12,515 nucleotides of DNA from Sedimentisphaerales bacterium (lineage in GTDB: Bacteria > Planctomycetota > Phycisphaerae > Sedimentisphaerales > SG8-4), in contig JAFGCA010000110.1 of assembly GCA_016932895.1 (NCBI GenBank), positions 1 to 12,515 on the forward strand. The letters run 5' to 3'. Of this stretch, positions 5,630 to 12,515 are shown in pieces. The notes beneath the pieces were generated by a model. The model was not told the origin of the DNA. It saw only the letters and a list, made by a program, of their open reading frames with translations, and did no database searches. Within the stretch, counting starts at the first letter, position 1. Every line of letters starts with the position of its first letter. The position numbers and the translations under genes were made by a program.

Positions 5630-7576
5630 ATGGATTTTCGAGTTCGCACACGTCGTGAGTTTCTCAGAGCCGCGGGCCTTTGTGCGTCGGGCCTGGCGTT
5701 TTCAGGGTGCGTCGGCCCGGATGTTCCGCCGCCGCGAACGGCCACCAAGACGCCGCCGCCGGCGCGGCCCAACGTTCTCTGGATCACCTGCGAGGACATC
5801 AATCCCTATCTCGGCTGTTACGGCGACCCCTACGCCATCACGCCCAACTTAGACCGGCTGGCGGGCAAGGGGATTGTCTACACCAACGCCTACGCCACGG
5901 CCCCGGTCTGTGCGCCGTGTCGTTCGTGTCTCGTGACCGGTCTCTACGCCACCTCGCTGGGCACGCAACACCTGCGCTCCGAGGTCCCGCTGCCCAAACA
6001 GATCCAGCCCATCCCGAAGCTGCTGCGGGCGGCGGGCTATTACTGCTCCAACAACTACAAGGAAGACTACAACTTCACGGACGTGACGATCTGGGACGAG
6101 TCGAGCCACGAGGCCCATTGGCGCAACCGGGCCGCGGGCCAGCCGTTTTTCAGCGTCTTCAACTTCACTTCGACCCACCAGGGCCAGATCAACGGCAGCG
6201 ACGAGGAGTTCTTCGAGAAGTACCGCTCCAAGCTCCCGCCGGGGCAGCGGCACGATCCCGATGCGATGCTGCTGCCGCCGTACTATCCCGACACGCCCAT
6301 GGTGCGCAACATCTGGGCCCGCTACTACGACCTGATCACCTACATGGACAATCAGGTGGGCGAGGTGCTGGCCGCGCTGGAAGCGGACGGCCTGGCAGAC
6401 GACACGATCGTGTTCTTCTTCTCCGACCACGGCCTGGGCCTGCCACGCTTCAAGAGGACGCTCTACGATTCCGGACTGCACGTCCCGCTCTTGGTGCGGG
6501 TCCCGGAGCGGTTTCAGAAGCTCGCGCCGCTGGCGTCCGGCAGCCGGACCGACCGGCTGGTCAGCTTCGTCGATTTCCCGGCCACCCTGCTGAAGCTGAC
6601 CGGCGTTTCGATCCCCGCGTACATGCAGGGCTACCCGTTTCTGGGCCAGTTCCCCGCCGCGCCGCGCGAGTACATCTTCGGAGCCGCCAGTCGCGTCGAT
6701 GAAGTCTACGAAGTCTCGCGCTGCGTACGCGACAAACGCTACAAATACATTCGCAACTTCATGCCGCACCTGCCGTACGTCCAGCCCAGCGAGTATCCCG
6801 ACCGGGCCGAGATCATGCAGGAGCTGCGCGGGCTGGCCCGGCGCGGCGCGATGGTCGGGCCGCAGGAGCTTTACTGGAAGCCCACCAAGCCGATGGAGGA
6901 ATTGTACGACACGCAGGGCGACCCGCACGAGATCAACAACCTGATCGACTCGACCGCCCACGCCACGGTTCTCAACCGCCTGCGCGAACGCCTGCGCGAC
7001 TGGATGCTCGAAACGGGCGATACGGGCCTGCTGTCCGAGGCCGAGATGCACATTCGCGCCGCCGGCTCGACGCCCTACGAAATGGCCCAGGATCCGAAGA
7101 AGTTTCCCTCGCGGCGGATTCTGGCGGCCGCCGAGCTCGTCGGCGCGGGCTCGCAGGTCCTGCCCATCCAGCAGGATTATCTGCTCGACAGTGATAGCGG
7201 TGTGCGCTACTGGGCGGCCGTAGGTCTCAACGCCCTCGGCGCCGAGGCCGCCCCGGCGGCCGAGGCGCTGCAGCACGCCCTCAACGATCCCAGTCCGAAC
7301 GTGCGATTCGAAGCGGCCGCCGCGCTGTGCAACTTGGACCTCTGCGGCGAGGCGCTGCCGATATTGTCCAAGGGGCTCCAGGACCCGCGCGAGCCCGTCG
7401 TCCTGCACGCGGCCCGCACGCTGCAGAGCATCGGCGACAAGGCCCGCCCCCTCGTCCGTCTCATGGAGCTGGCACGCCAGCAGTGCAAGAACCTCGACGG
7501 AACGTACAAGAACGACGATCACGCCATGTTCATCGACTGGGCGTTGAGCGCCGCGATCGCCAACTGCAAACCATAA
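5630..7576 (+). CDS. Tat-exported S1-type sulfatase with C-terminal HEAT-like repeats
   Basis: A 648-residue sulfatase. The Tat signal is TRREFLR (T7-R13), followed by a hydrophobic stretch and a possible lipobox Cys (FSGC, C27), so it is probably a folded, lipid-anchored protein. A Pro-rich linker (30-45) leads into the alkaline-phosphatase-like domain at about 47-490. The signature C94-A-P96-C-R98 marks C94 as the residue converted to formylglycine. Metal ligands are likely in ITCEDINP and SDHG (D266, H267). The segment KRTLYDSGLHVPLLVR resembles heparan N-sulfatase-like enzymes. Residues about 500-625 form several HEAT-like helical pairs (for example VRYWAAVGLNALG, VRFEAAAALCNLD), probably for protein or substrate contact. 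GGGAG lies 7 bases before ATG 5630. The gene sits between a GH2 enzyme and a sugar symporter, so it should remove sulfate esters from the same glycan. A maturing enzyme must be encoded elsewhere. The exact substrate is unknown. Confidence 0.93.
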   Translation: MDFRVRTRREFLRAAGLCASGLAFSGCVGPDVPPPRTATKTPPPARPNVLWITCEDINPYLGCYGDPYAITPNLDRLAGKGIVYTNAYATAPVCAPCRSCLVTGLYATSLGTQHLRSEVPLPKQIQPIPKLLRAAGYYCSNNYKEDYNFTDVTIWDESSHEAHWRNRAAGQPFFSVFNFTSTHQGQINGSDEEFFEKYRSKLPPGQRHDPDAMLLPPYYPDTPMVRNIWARYYDLITYMDNQVGEVLAALEADGLADDTIVFFFSDHGLGLPRFKRTLYDSGLHVPLLVRVPERFQKLAPLASGSRTDRLVSFVDFPATLLKLTGVSIPAYMQGYPFLGQFPAAPREYIFGAASRVDEVYEVSRCVRDKRYKYIRNFMPHLPYVQPSEYPDRAEIMQELRGLARRGAMVGPQELYWKPTKPMEELYDTQGDPHEINNLIDSTAHATVLNRLRERLRDWMLETGDTGLLSEAEMHIRAAGSTPYEMAQDPKKFPSRRILAAAELVGAGSQVLPIQQDYLLDSDSGVRYWAAVGLNALGAEAAPAAEALQHALNDPSPNVRFEAAAALCNLDLCGEALPILSKGLQDPREPVVLHAARTLQSIGDKARPLVRLMELARQQCKNLDGTYKNDDHAMFIDWALSAAIANCKP

Positions 7577-7597
7577 TCGCAAAGGACACACCGAATC

Positions 7598-8989
7598 ATG
7601 AGCGAAAACCTCACTCCCGAGAGCCGCCAGGCCGGCAATACAACCTATGTCTTTTTAGTCTGCGTGGTGGCCGCGTTGGGGGGCCTGCTGTTCGGCTACG
7701 ACACCGGCGTGATCAACGGCGCGATCGGCCCGCTCAAGGCCCATTTCACGCTCGACGCCAACTGGGAAGGCTGGGCCACGGGCTGCGCCCTGCTGGGCTG
7801 CGCCCTCGGCGCCGGGGCGGCGGGCGCTTTGAGCGACCGCTTCGGGCGCAAAAAGGTTCTGATTCTCGGGGCGGTCATGTTCCTGATCTCGGCCATCGGC
7901 ACGGCGGTGCCGCGCACGATTTCGGTCTTCATCCTCTTTCGCATCATCGGCGGGATCGGCGTCGGCGCCGCTTCCATTTCCTCGCCCATGTACATCGCCG
8001 AGATCAGTCCGGCCCGCATGCGCGGTCGCCTGGTCTCGGTCAACCAGTTCGCCATCGTCAGCGGCTTCCTCGTCGTGTACTTCGTCAATTACTTCATCGC
8101 GCTGCAGGGTGACGAGTTGTGGAATCAGCAGGCAGGCTGGCGCTGGATGTTCGGGTCCGAGTCGCTGCCGGCGGTGTTGCTGCTGGTGTTGCTGTTCCTG
8201 GTGCCCGAGAGCCCGCGCTGGCTGACCAAGCAGGGGCGATCCGACGAGGCGCTGGGGATTCTGACTCGCGTCGACGGCGCCGCCTACGCCGAGGCCGAGC
8301 TGGCCGAGATCAAGGACGCGCTGTCACACGAGACGGGCTCGCTCAAGCAGCTCTTCCAGCCGGGGATGAAGATCGTTCTGGTCATCGGCATCGTGCTGGC
8401 CGTCTTGCAGCAGGTCACCGGGATCAACGTCTTTCTGTACTTCGGGACCGAGATCTTCAAGAAGATGGGGTCCGGGACCAACGCCGCGTTGCTGCAGACC
8501 GTGATCGTCGGCGCCGTGAACCTGACGTTCACCGTCGTCGCCATCTGGACGGTGGACAAGCTGGGCCGCAAACCCCTGATGATGATCGGCTCGGCGGGCA
8601 TGGGCGTGTCCCTTCTCGCCATGGGCCTGGCCGCCTACACGCAGGCGACCGGCCTCTGGATGCTCCTGTTCATCCTGGGCTACATCGCCTGCTTCGCCCT
8701 GTCGGTCGGACCGGTGACCTGGGTGATCCTCTCGGAGATCTTCCCCACGCGCATTCGCGGGCGGGCCATGGCCATCGCCACCGTCTGCCTCTGGATTGCC
8801 AATTACATCGTCTCCCAGACCTTCCCCATGATGGACCAGAACCCCCGCCTGCTGGCCCTGTTCCACCGCGCTTTTCCCTTCTGGGTCTACGGGGCCTTCT
8901 GCGTCGTGCTGTTGCTGTTCGTCCGCGCCTTCGTCCCCGAGACCAAGGGCAAGACCCTCGAACAAATCGAACGCCACTGGCTCCAATAG
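7598..8989 (+). CDS. MFS sugar porter (sugar/H+ symporter, XylE/GLUT-like)
   Basis: A 463-residue, 12-helix transporter of the sugar porter family, complete at both ends. Family signatures are all present: GYDTGVING at 33-41, DRFGRKK at 80-86, PESPRWL at 203-209, the substrate-site segment QQVTGIN (Q271, Q272, N277), LGRKP at 322-326, and PETKGKTLEQIE near the C-terminus (from 447). The matching Q, Q and N residues contact the sugar in XylE and GLUT structures. It would carry the monosaccharide freed by the GH2 and sulfatase enzymes across the inner membrane. The gap after the sulfatase gene is 21 bases and AAAGGA lies about 11 bases before ATG 7598, fitting one transcript. The sugar itself cannot be named. 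No kinase or isomerase for it follows; the next gene is convergent. Confidence 0.94.
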   Translation: MSENLTPESRQAGNTTYVFLVCVVAALGGLLFGYDTGVINGAIGPLKAHFTLDANWEGWATGCALLGCALGAGAAGALSDRFGRKKVLILGAVMFLISAIGTAVPRTISVFILFRIIGGIGVGAASISSPMYIAEISPARMRGRLVSVNQFAIVSGFLVVYFVNYFIALQGDELWNQQAGWRWMFGSESLPAVLLLVLLFLVPESPRWLTKQGRSDEALGILTRVDGAAYAEAELAEIKDALSHETGSLKQLFQPGMKIVLVIGIVLAVLQQVTGINVFLYFGTEIFKKMGSGTNAALLQTVIVGAVNLTFTVVAIWTVDKLGRKPLMMIGSAGMGVSLLAMGLAAYTQATGLWMLLFILGYIACFALSVGPVTWVILSEIFPTRIRGRAMAIATVCLWIANYIVSQTFPMMDQNPRLLALFHRAFPFWVYGAFCVVLLLFVRAFVPETKGKTLEQIERHWLQ

Positions 8990-8996
8990 TCGACCC

Positions 8997-9013
8997 GCCG
9001 GAGCTACCCCGGC
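8997..9013. terminator. Weak hairpin between convergent genes
   Basis: The 41-base gap between the transporter and the convergent lamin-tail gene contains GCCGG (8997-9001) and CCGGC (9009-9013) with a 7-base loop. There is no T-run on either side, so it does not meet the usual form of an intrinsic terminator. Its place between two converging genes is the only reason to suspect a termination role. Confidence 0.25.
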
Positions 9014-9030
9014 AATCTGCCCGGTCTGTA

Positions 9031-11205
9031 TCAATAACCCGGTGTGGGGGGGCCGGCTTGCCAGTTGTTGGGATCGTTGCCGTAACTGGTAAGGCTCAGT
9101 CGATGCAGGGAATCCCCTTCGCCGTTGGCGGTGGGACTCCAATAGAGAGCCCAGTCGTCGTCCAGCACGGCGTGGCCCACATTGTAAGTCACGGAATCGG
9201 CAAGGACGAGCCGTTCGTCCGGCACGTTGGGCGTGTAGAGGAAGACCTCGCCACCCTCGGGTGAGAGCGAGCCCTGCCAGGGGCCCACAATCGCTGCCTC
9301 CGACGGGATATTGGGATACGCCTGAAGCAACGCGTCGGGGTCCTGGGCGAAAAGGAGGCGACCGCCGGGGGGCAATACCACCTGGTTCTGCCATGGGATT
9401 TGATGGAACACATCCCCGTTCAGTCTCAACGAGAGCCGGGCGACGGGATCGGGCAGCACGACCGGAGCATCACCGACGTTGGCGATTTCGACGTATTGTC
9501 CCGGCATGTTGCCATCGGGCGGCGCGTACATGATTTCCGTAATCACGACCGGGCTCATGGCGATGGACGCATTGGCGCGACCGGGGGTCGGCTCGACGCT
9601 CGGCACCAGCTCGACCAATCCCACGCTGTTGACGTGGCGGACCAGTGTCGTATCGGTCAGGACGCCCCGCAAGCGGTGAACCTGCCAGTAGCCGGTGCCG
9701 ATTCCCTGGATCGTAGCGTAAAAAACAATCCAGTCCCCGCGAGCCTCGAAGCCGAAAGGAAGATGGCTGCGCTGGTATACGACGAGGTACCCCTGGGGCT
9801 CAATGCGACTGTTCGGGCCGAAGGTAAAGACGTTCTGCTGCTGGTCTTCGATTTGCCAGCCTGTGATGTCGATCACCTTGTCGCTGGTGTTGTGCAACTC
9901 GACCCAGTCCCTCGTGCCGGGAGAATGCGCGAGGACCTCGCTGACGATGACGGGCTCGGGCTGCCAGGCGCCGACCGGCTCCGGCGGCAACGTATCGGCA
10001 TGGAACTCGTACGCACCGAGGTCGATGGTCGTCCCGGCCAGCCGGGGCCGCCGGCTGCGATCCAGGTCAAACGGCCACGGGGCCGAACTCAGGAAACCCG
10101 TATCGATGCAGGGCGAGCCGGGGCGCAGCGACAGGTCGTCATCGGCCGTGCCGGGAACTTCGTCGGGACCATTCGCGTCGGCAAACTGCGGATCTTCGGA
10201 GTTCACGGTCGCGAGCGCCGGCCAGTTCTGGATGCAGGAGTAGACCGCCTCCAAGCGGGCCCCGTAGATCTGCGCGGAAGCCCCCTGTCCGGCCTGATCT
10301 TGATTGCCCCAGAAAATGCTGCTATACATATCTACCGGCACTTTGTCTTCGTCTGACGCCCAGGCTCCGCCCCAAGCGTCCGAGCGATTCCCGGCGAACG
10401 TGCAGTGCATGACGATCGCCCAGCTTCCCGCACGCACGGCGCCTCCGTCGTCGTGTGCGGAATTGCCGCTGAAAACAGAGTTGCTCATCCGGGCCGGGCC
10501 GGTGTAGTACGCCGCCCCGCCTCGGCTGCCGGCGCGGTTGCCATAGAAGCCGCACCGTCGAACGGTACGATATGGGCCATAGCCAAAACTGTACAGGCCG
10601 CCGCCACTCAAGACGGCCTGATTACCCACGAAGATGCAATCCTCCAGGAGCAGTTCGGCGACGTCGGCATAGACGGCGCCGCCGGTCGAGGTACTCGTAT
10701 TGTCGCGAAAGATGCAGTTGCAAAAGGCAGCCTCGCCCACCCCGACATGCACGGCCCCGCCGGAGCCCGTGGCATCGTTATCCGCCAGGATGCAGTTGAG
10801 CAGCGTTAACGCACCGACACTGGGGGCCCGGATGGCGCCGCCTTCGCCTCCCTGCCCGCCGGTGATGGAAAAGCCGTCCAGCACGAGCCCCGGTCGCCCC
10901 GAGTCCAGGATGAACGCGGACCCCTGGCCTTCGCAGTCGATGGTGCATTGCTCGGGCCCGCTTTCGCTCCGCAGGGAGATGATCTTGTCGGTAAATGACA
11001 CGTCCCGATTGCCCGCTCCCCGATAGACGCCTGCGGCGACCACAATCGTATCGCCGCTGGCCGCAGCGGCGACCGCCTCCTGAAGAGTGGCAAACGCCCC
11101 GGGGTCATTGGGATCGACCCGCAGCACCTCGGCCCTCGCCCCGCCGGACCACACACAAACGACTAGAATCACTCCCACAACCGCTGTGCTAATCAACCGT
11201 CTCAT
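9031..11205 (-). CDS. Secreted parallel beta-helix protein with two lamin-tail-like domains
   Basis: A 724-residue exported protein of unknown substrate or partner. The signal peptide is residues 1-25 (cleavage after ARA). Residues about 27-390 form a right-handed beta-helix of the pectin-lyase-like type. Six clear coils follow the pattern C-x-F-x-x-N-x5-7-GG, such as NCIFRDNTSTSTGGAV and HCTFAGNRSDAWGGAW. The helix ends in DLGAYEF (395-401), the motif seen at the end of many such bacterial surface proteins. Two lamin-tail-like domains follow, starting at about 418 (VIVSEVLAHSP, WVELHNTSD) and about 552 (VVITEIMYAPP, YVEIANVGD). The end (NNWQAGPPTPGY) is typical for the lamin-tail type, so it is complete. 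GGAGG lies 5 bases before ATG 11205. It is 88 bases downstream of another beta-helix gene on the same strand and likely cotranscribed. No catalytic residues are evident; an adhesion or surface structural role is inference. Confidence 0.9.
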   Translation of the reverse strand: MRRLISTAVVGVILVVCVWSGGARAEVLRVDPNDPGAFATLQEAVAAAASGDTIVVAAGVYRGAGNRDVSFTDKIISLRSESGPEQCTIDCEGQGSAFILDSGRPGLVLDGFSITGGQGGEGGAIRAPSVGALTLLNCILADNDATGSGGAVHVGVGEAAFCNCIFRDNTSTSTGGAVYADVAELLLEDCIFVGNQAVLSGGGLYSFGYGPYRTVRRCGFYGNRAGSRGGAAYYTGPARMSNSVFSGNSAHDDGGAVRAGSWAIVMHCTFAGNRSDAWGGAWASDEDKVPVDMYSSIFWGNQDQAGQGASAQIYGARLEAVYSCIQNWPALATVNSEDPQFADANGPDEVPGTADDDLSLRPGSPCIDTGFLSSAPWPFDLDRSRRPRLAGTTIDLGAYEFHADTLPPEPVGAWQPEPVIVSEVLAHSPGTRDWVELHNTSDKVIDITGWQIEDQQQNVFTFGPNSRIEPQGYLVVYQRSHLPFGFEARGDWIVFYATIQGIGTGYWQVHRLRGVLTDTTLVRHVNSVGLVELVPSVEPTPGRANASIAMSPVVITEIMYAPPDGNMPGQYVEIANVGDAPVVLPDPVARLSLRLNGDVFHQIPWQNQVVLPPGGRLLFAQDPDALLQAYPNIPSEAAIVGPWQGSLSPEGGEVFLYTPNVPDERLVLADSVTYNVGHAVLDDDWALYWSPTANGEGDSLHRLSLTSYGNDPNNWQAGPPTPGY

Positions 11206-11293
11206 AGCAACCTCCGCTTACGTAAAACAACGACACTCTTGCCCTCGCACTCCAACAGCCGCCCGGTCCTCACGGCCCTATCTCCGGCTGAAG

Positions 11294-12515
11294 CTAACGA
11301 GGAGCGATCAACCGATAGTCCTCCGCGTCCACCCGGCAATCGCCATTGATATCGGCGGCGTTGACGGCGTCGCAGGGCTCCGTGCCGAACCAGGACTTGC
11401 TCGCCTCGCAGGTTGCGCCGTAGACGCCCATGTTCACGATGCCGCCGTTGGGGAACAGTTCATGCTCGACCGCGATCAGCGGATCGCCCGCGTCGATGCA
11501 AGGACTGGTGACGTCATCCGCGATCCACGCTTGCAGCACGGCGTCCCAGCGCCCCGCCTGCGACTTCAGGTGAAAGTCGCCCGCATCAGGCGCGACGAAG
11601 AGCGGATCGTCGCCAATGTTGCCCGTGCCGCCGCGCTCTGGTATCCAGCCCTCGACGCAACTGTACTCGATGGTTATTTGGTTGGGGTCGCCGTCAATCT
11701 GGGCGGCGTAGCCAACAATAAGCGGGTCGTCCGGATCGTCTCCCAAGCTACGATTGCCCCAGAAGATGCACTCGGTGGCATGGACCGAGCTGACGGTCGT
11801 CCAGAAGGGGCGACGGCAGCTAACGGCACCGGGCCCACCGTCGATGGCGACGTTGCCGTAGAACGTGCAGTGGTGCAGTGACGCGGAAGCACCCTGCACG
11901 GAAATCGCTCCGATGTCTTCTGCCGTATTTCCGACGAACAGACAGTTGGCGATCGCCGCGTTGCCGCCCCTGCACTGTATGGCTCCTACACCTTCGCCCC
12001 CGTCGTTGTCGACGAAGGTGCCGTGCAGTAGGCGTAAGTCGCCGCGGTTCGAGACAGCCCCCGTGCCGTCATCGCTGCGATTGCCGCGAAACAAACAGCC
12101 GAACAGGACCATATCGCCCTCCTCGTTGTACACCCCGGCGGCGCTTTCCCCACTATAATTCTCGATGAACTCCGAGGCGATCACCACGACGGAGCCCAGG
12201 TGGTTGCACAACGCCCCGGAATCCTCGCCCGAATTGCGGAGGAAGCGGCAGTACTCGATCCGGAGATTGCCCCCGTCGTTGTAGACGCCGGCGTCCCCGT
12301 CGCTGGCGAGGTTGTCGCGGAACGTGCAGTGGCGCAGGAGAGGGCTTCCTCCGTCGTTGTACATTCCGCCCCCATGGTGGTCGGCGGTGTAGGCGTGGCA
12401 GATTGTCAGACCGTCCAGAATGGTGTCGCTGCCTACCCCCGGGGCCATCACGACATGATAGCTGTTGTTGTACCGTGCCAGCGGATCACCGGTGTCGTCA
12501 TCGCCGGCCAGGTCC
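11294..12515 (-). CDS. Partial secreted beta-helix protein with dockerin-like C-terminus
   Basis: The N-terminus is missing. The frame is open to the window edge and encodes at least 406 residues. A GTG at 12451 could pass for a start, but the codons before it read on in style (DDDTGDPLARYNNSYHVV), leading into VMAPGVGSDTILDGLTI, which is internal to a beta-helix. About eight coils follow, such as HCTFRDNLASDGDAGVYND, GCLFRGNRSDDGTGAVSN and NCLFVGNTAEDIGAI. They resemble those of the downstream gene but lack its usual GG. Near the end is NMGVYGA, the counterpart of DLGAYEF. The C-terminus carries one EF-hand-like loop, DINGDCRVDAED (11318-11353), of the dockerin type common in Planctomycetota secreted proteins. 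The frame stops at TAG 11294-11296, immediately after LIAPR, where a Trp is usual. It is the first gene of a probable pair with the lamin-tail protein. Function unknown; secreted by inference. Confidence 0.85.
   Translation of the reverse strand, partial: DLAGDDDTGDPLARYNNSYHVVMAPGVGSDTILDGLTICHAYTADHHGGGMYNDGGSPLLRHCTFRDNLASDGDAGVYNDGGNLRIEYCRFLRNSGEDSGALCNHLGSVVVIASEFIENYSGESAAGVYNEEGDMVLFGCLFRGNRSDDGTGAVSNRGDLRLLHGTFVDNDGGEGVGAIQCRGGNAAIANCLFVGNTAEDIGAISVQGASASLHHCTFYGNVAIDGGPGAVSCRRPFWTTVSSVHATECIFWGNRSLGDDPDDPLIVGYAAQIDGDPNQITIEYSCVEGWIPERGGTGNIGDDPLFVAPDAGDFHLKSQAGRWDAVLQAWIADDVTSPCIDAGDPLIAVEHELFPNGGIVNMGVYGATCEASKSWFGTEPCDAVNAADINGDCRVDAEDYRLIAPR

Noticed and set aside
5849..7591. Long minus-strand open frame of 580 residues
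   Set aside because: Antisense shadow of the sulfatase gene; low-complexity composition and no motif.
9400..10356. Plus-strand open frame of 318 residues inside the lamin-tail gene
   Set aside because: The opposite strand encodes an unmistakable signal peptide, beta-helix and lamin-tail domains; the plus frame has no recognisable content.
12449..12451. GTG as start of the upstream beta-helix gene
   Set aside because: Codons before it are open to the window edge and read as normal beta-helix protein, so the gene is truncated by the window rather than starting here.

Overview
The window most likely comes from a member of the phylum Planctomycetota (Phycisphaerae/Sedimentisphaerales-like). The clues are a Tat-exported sulfatase in a glycan-degradation operon, large secreted parallel beta-helix proteins with a DLGAYEF-type C-terminal motif and lamin-tail domains, and a dockerin-like EF-hand at a C-terminus. 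This assignment is inference from gene style, not from a marker gene.

Left part (1-2420), visibly less GC-rich than the rest: two overlapping minus-strand genes. A predicted GAF-like sensor protein (943-1812) is followed, with a 23-base overlap, by a short polyprenyl-phosphate sugar-phosphate transferase (129-965). Upstream lies about 0.6 kb without a convincing gene. It carries four copies of an 8-base word, GTWACAGT, one of them abutting a possible minus-strand promoter.

Middle (2421-3400): a compact type VII toxin-antitoxin module, mntA-hepT, with its own near-consensus sigma-70 promoter (TTGACA-17-TATAGT). The promoter position shows that mntA starts at GTG 2511 rather than at the further upstream in-frame TTG. 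Two short hairpins with identical GGGC/GCCC stems follow and look like a REP-type element.

Right-centre (3474-8989): a tight three-gene operon with 23- and 21-base gaps. It encodes a secreted or lipid-anchored GH2 glycosidase, a Tat/lipoprotein S1 sulfatase carrying C-terminal HEAT-like repeats, and an MFS sugar/H+ symporter. Together they would desulfate and cleave a sulfated glycan outside the cytoplasm and import the released monosaccharide. No SusC/D pair, regulator or sulfatase-maturing enzyme is present in the window.

Right part (9031-12515), minus strand and convergent with the operon: two secreted parallel beta-helix proteins. The upstream one runs off the window edge (its N-terminus is missing) and ends in a dockerin-like loop cut short by a TAG where a Trp codon would be expected. 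The downstream one is complete, with a signal peptide, a beta-helix, a DLGAYEF motif and two lamin-tail-like domains. No tRNA, rRNA, CRISPR array or intact insertion sequence was seen.
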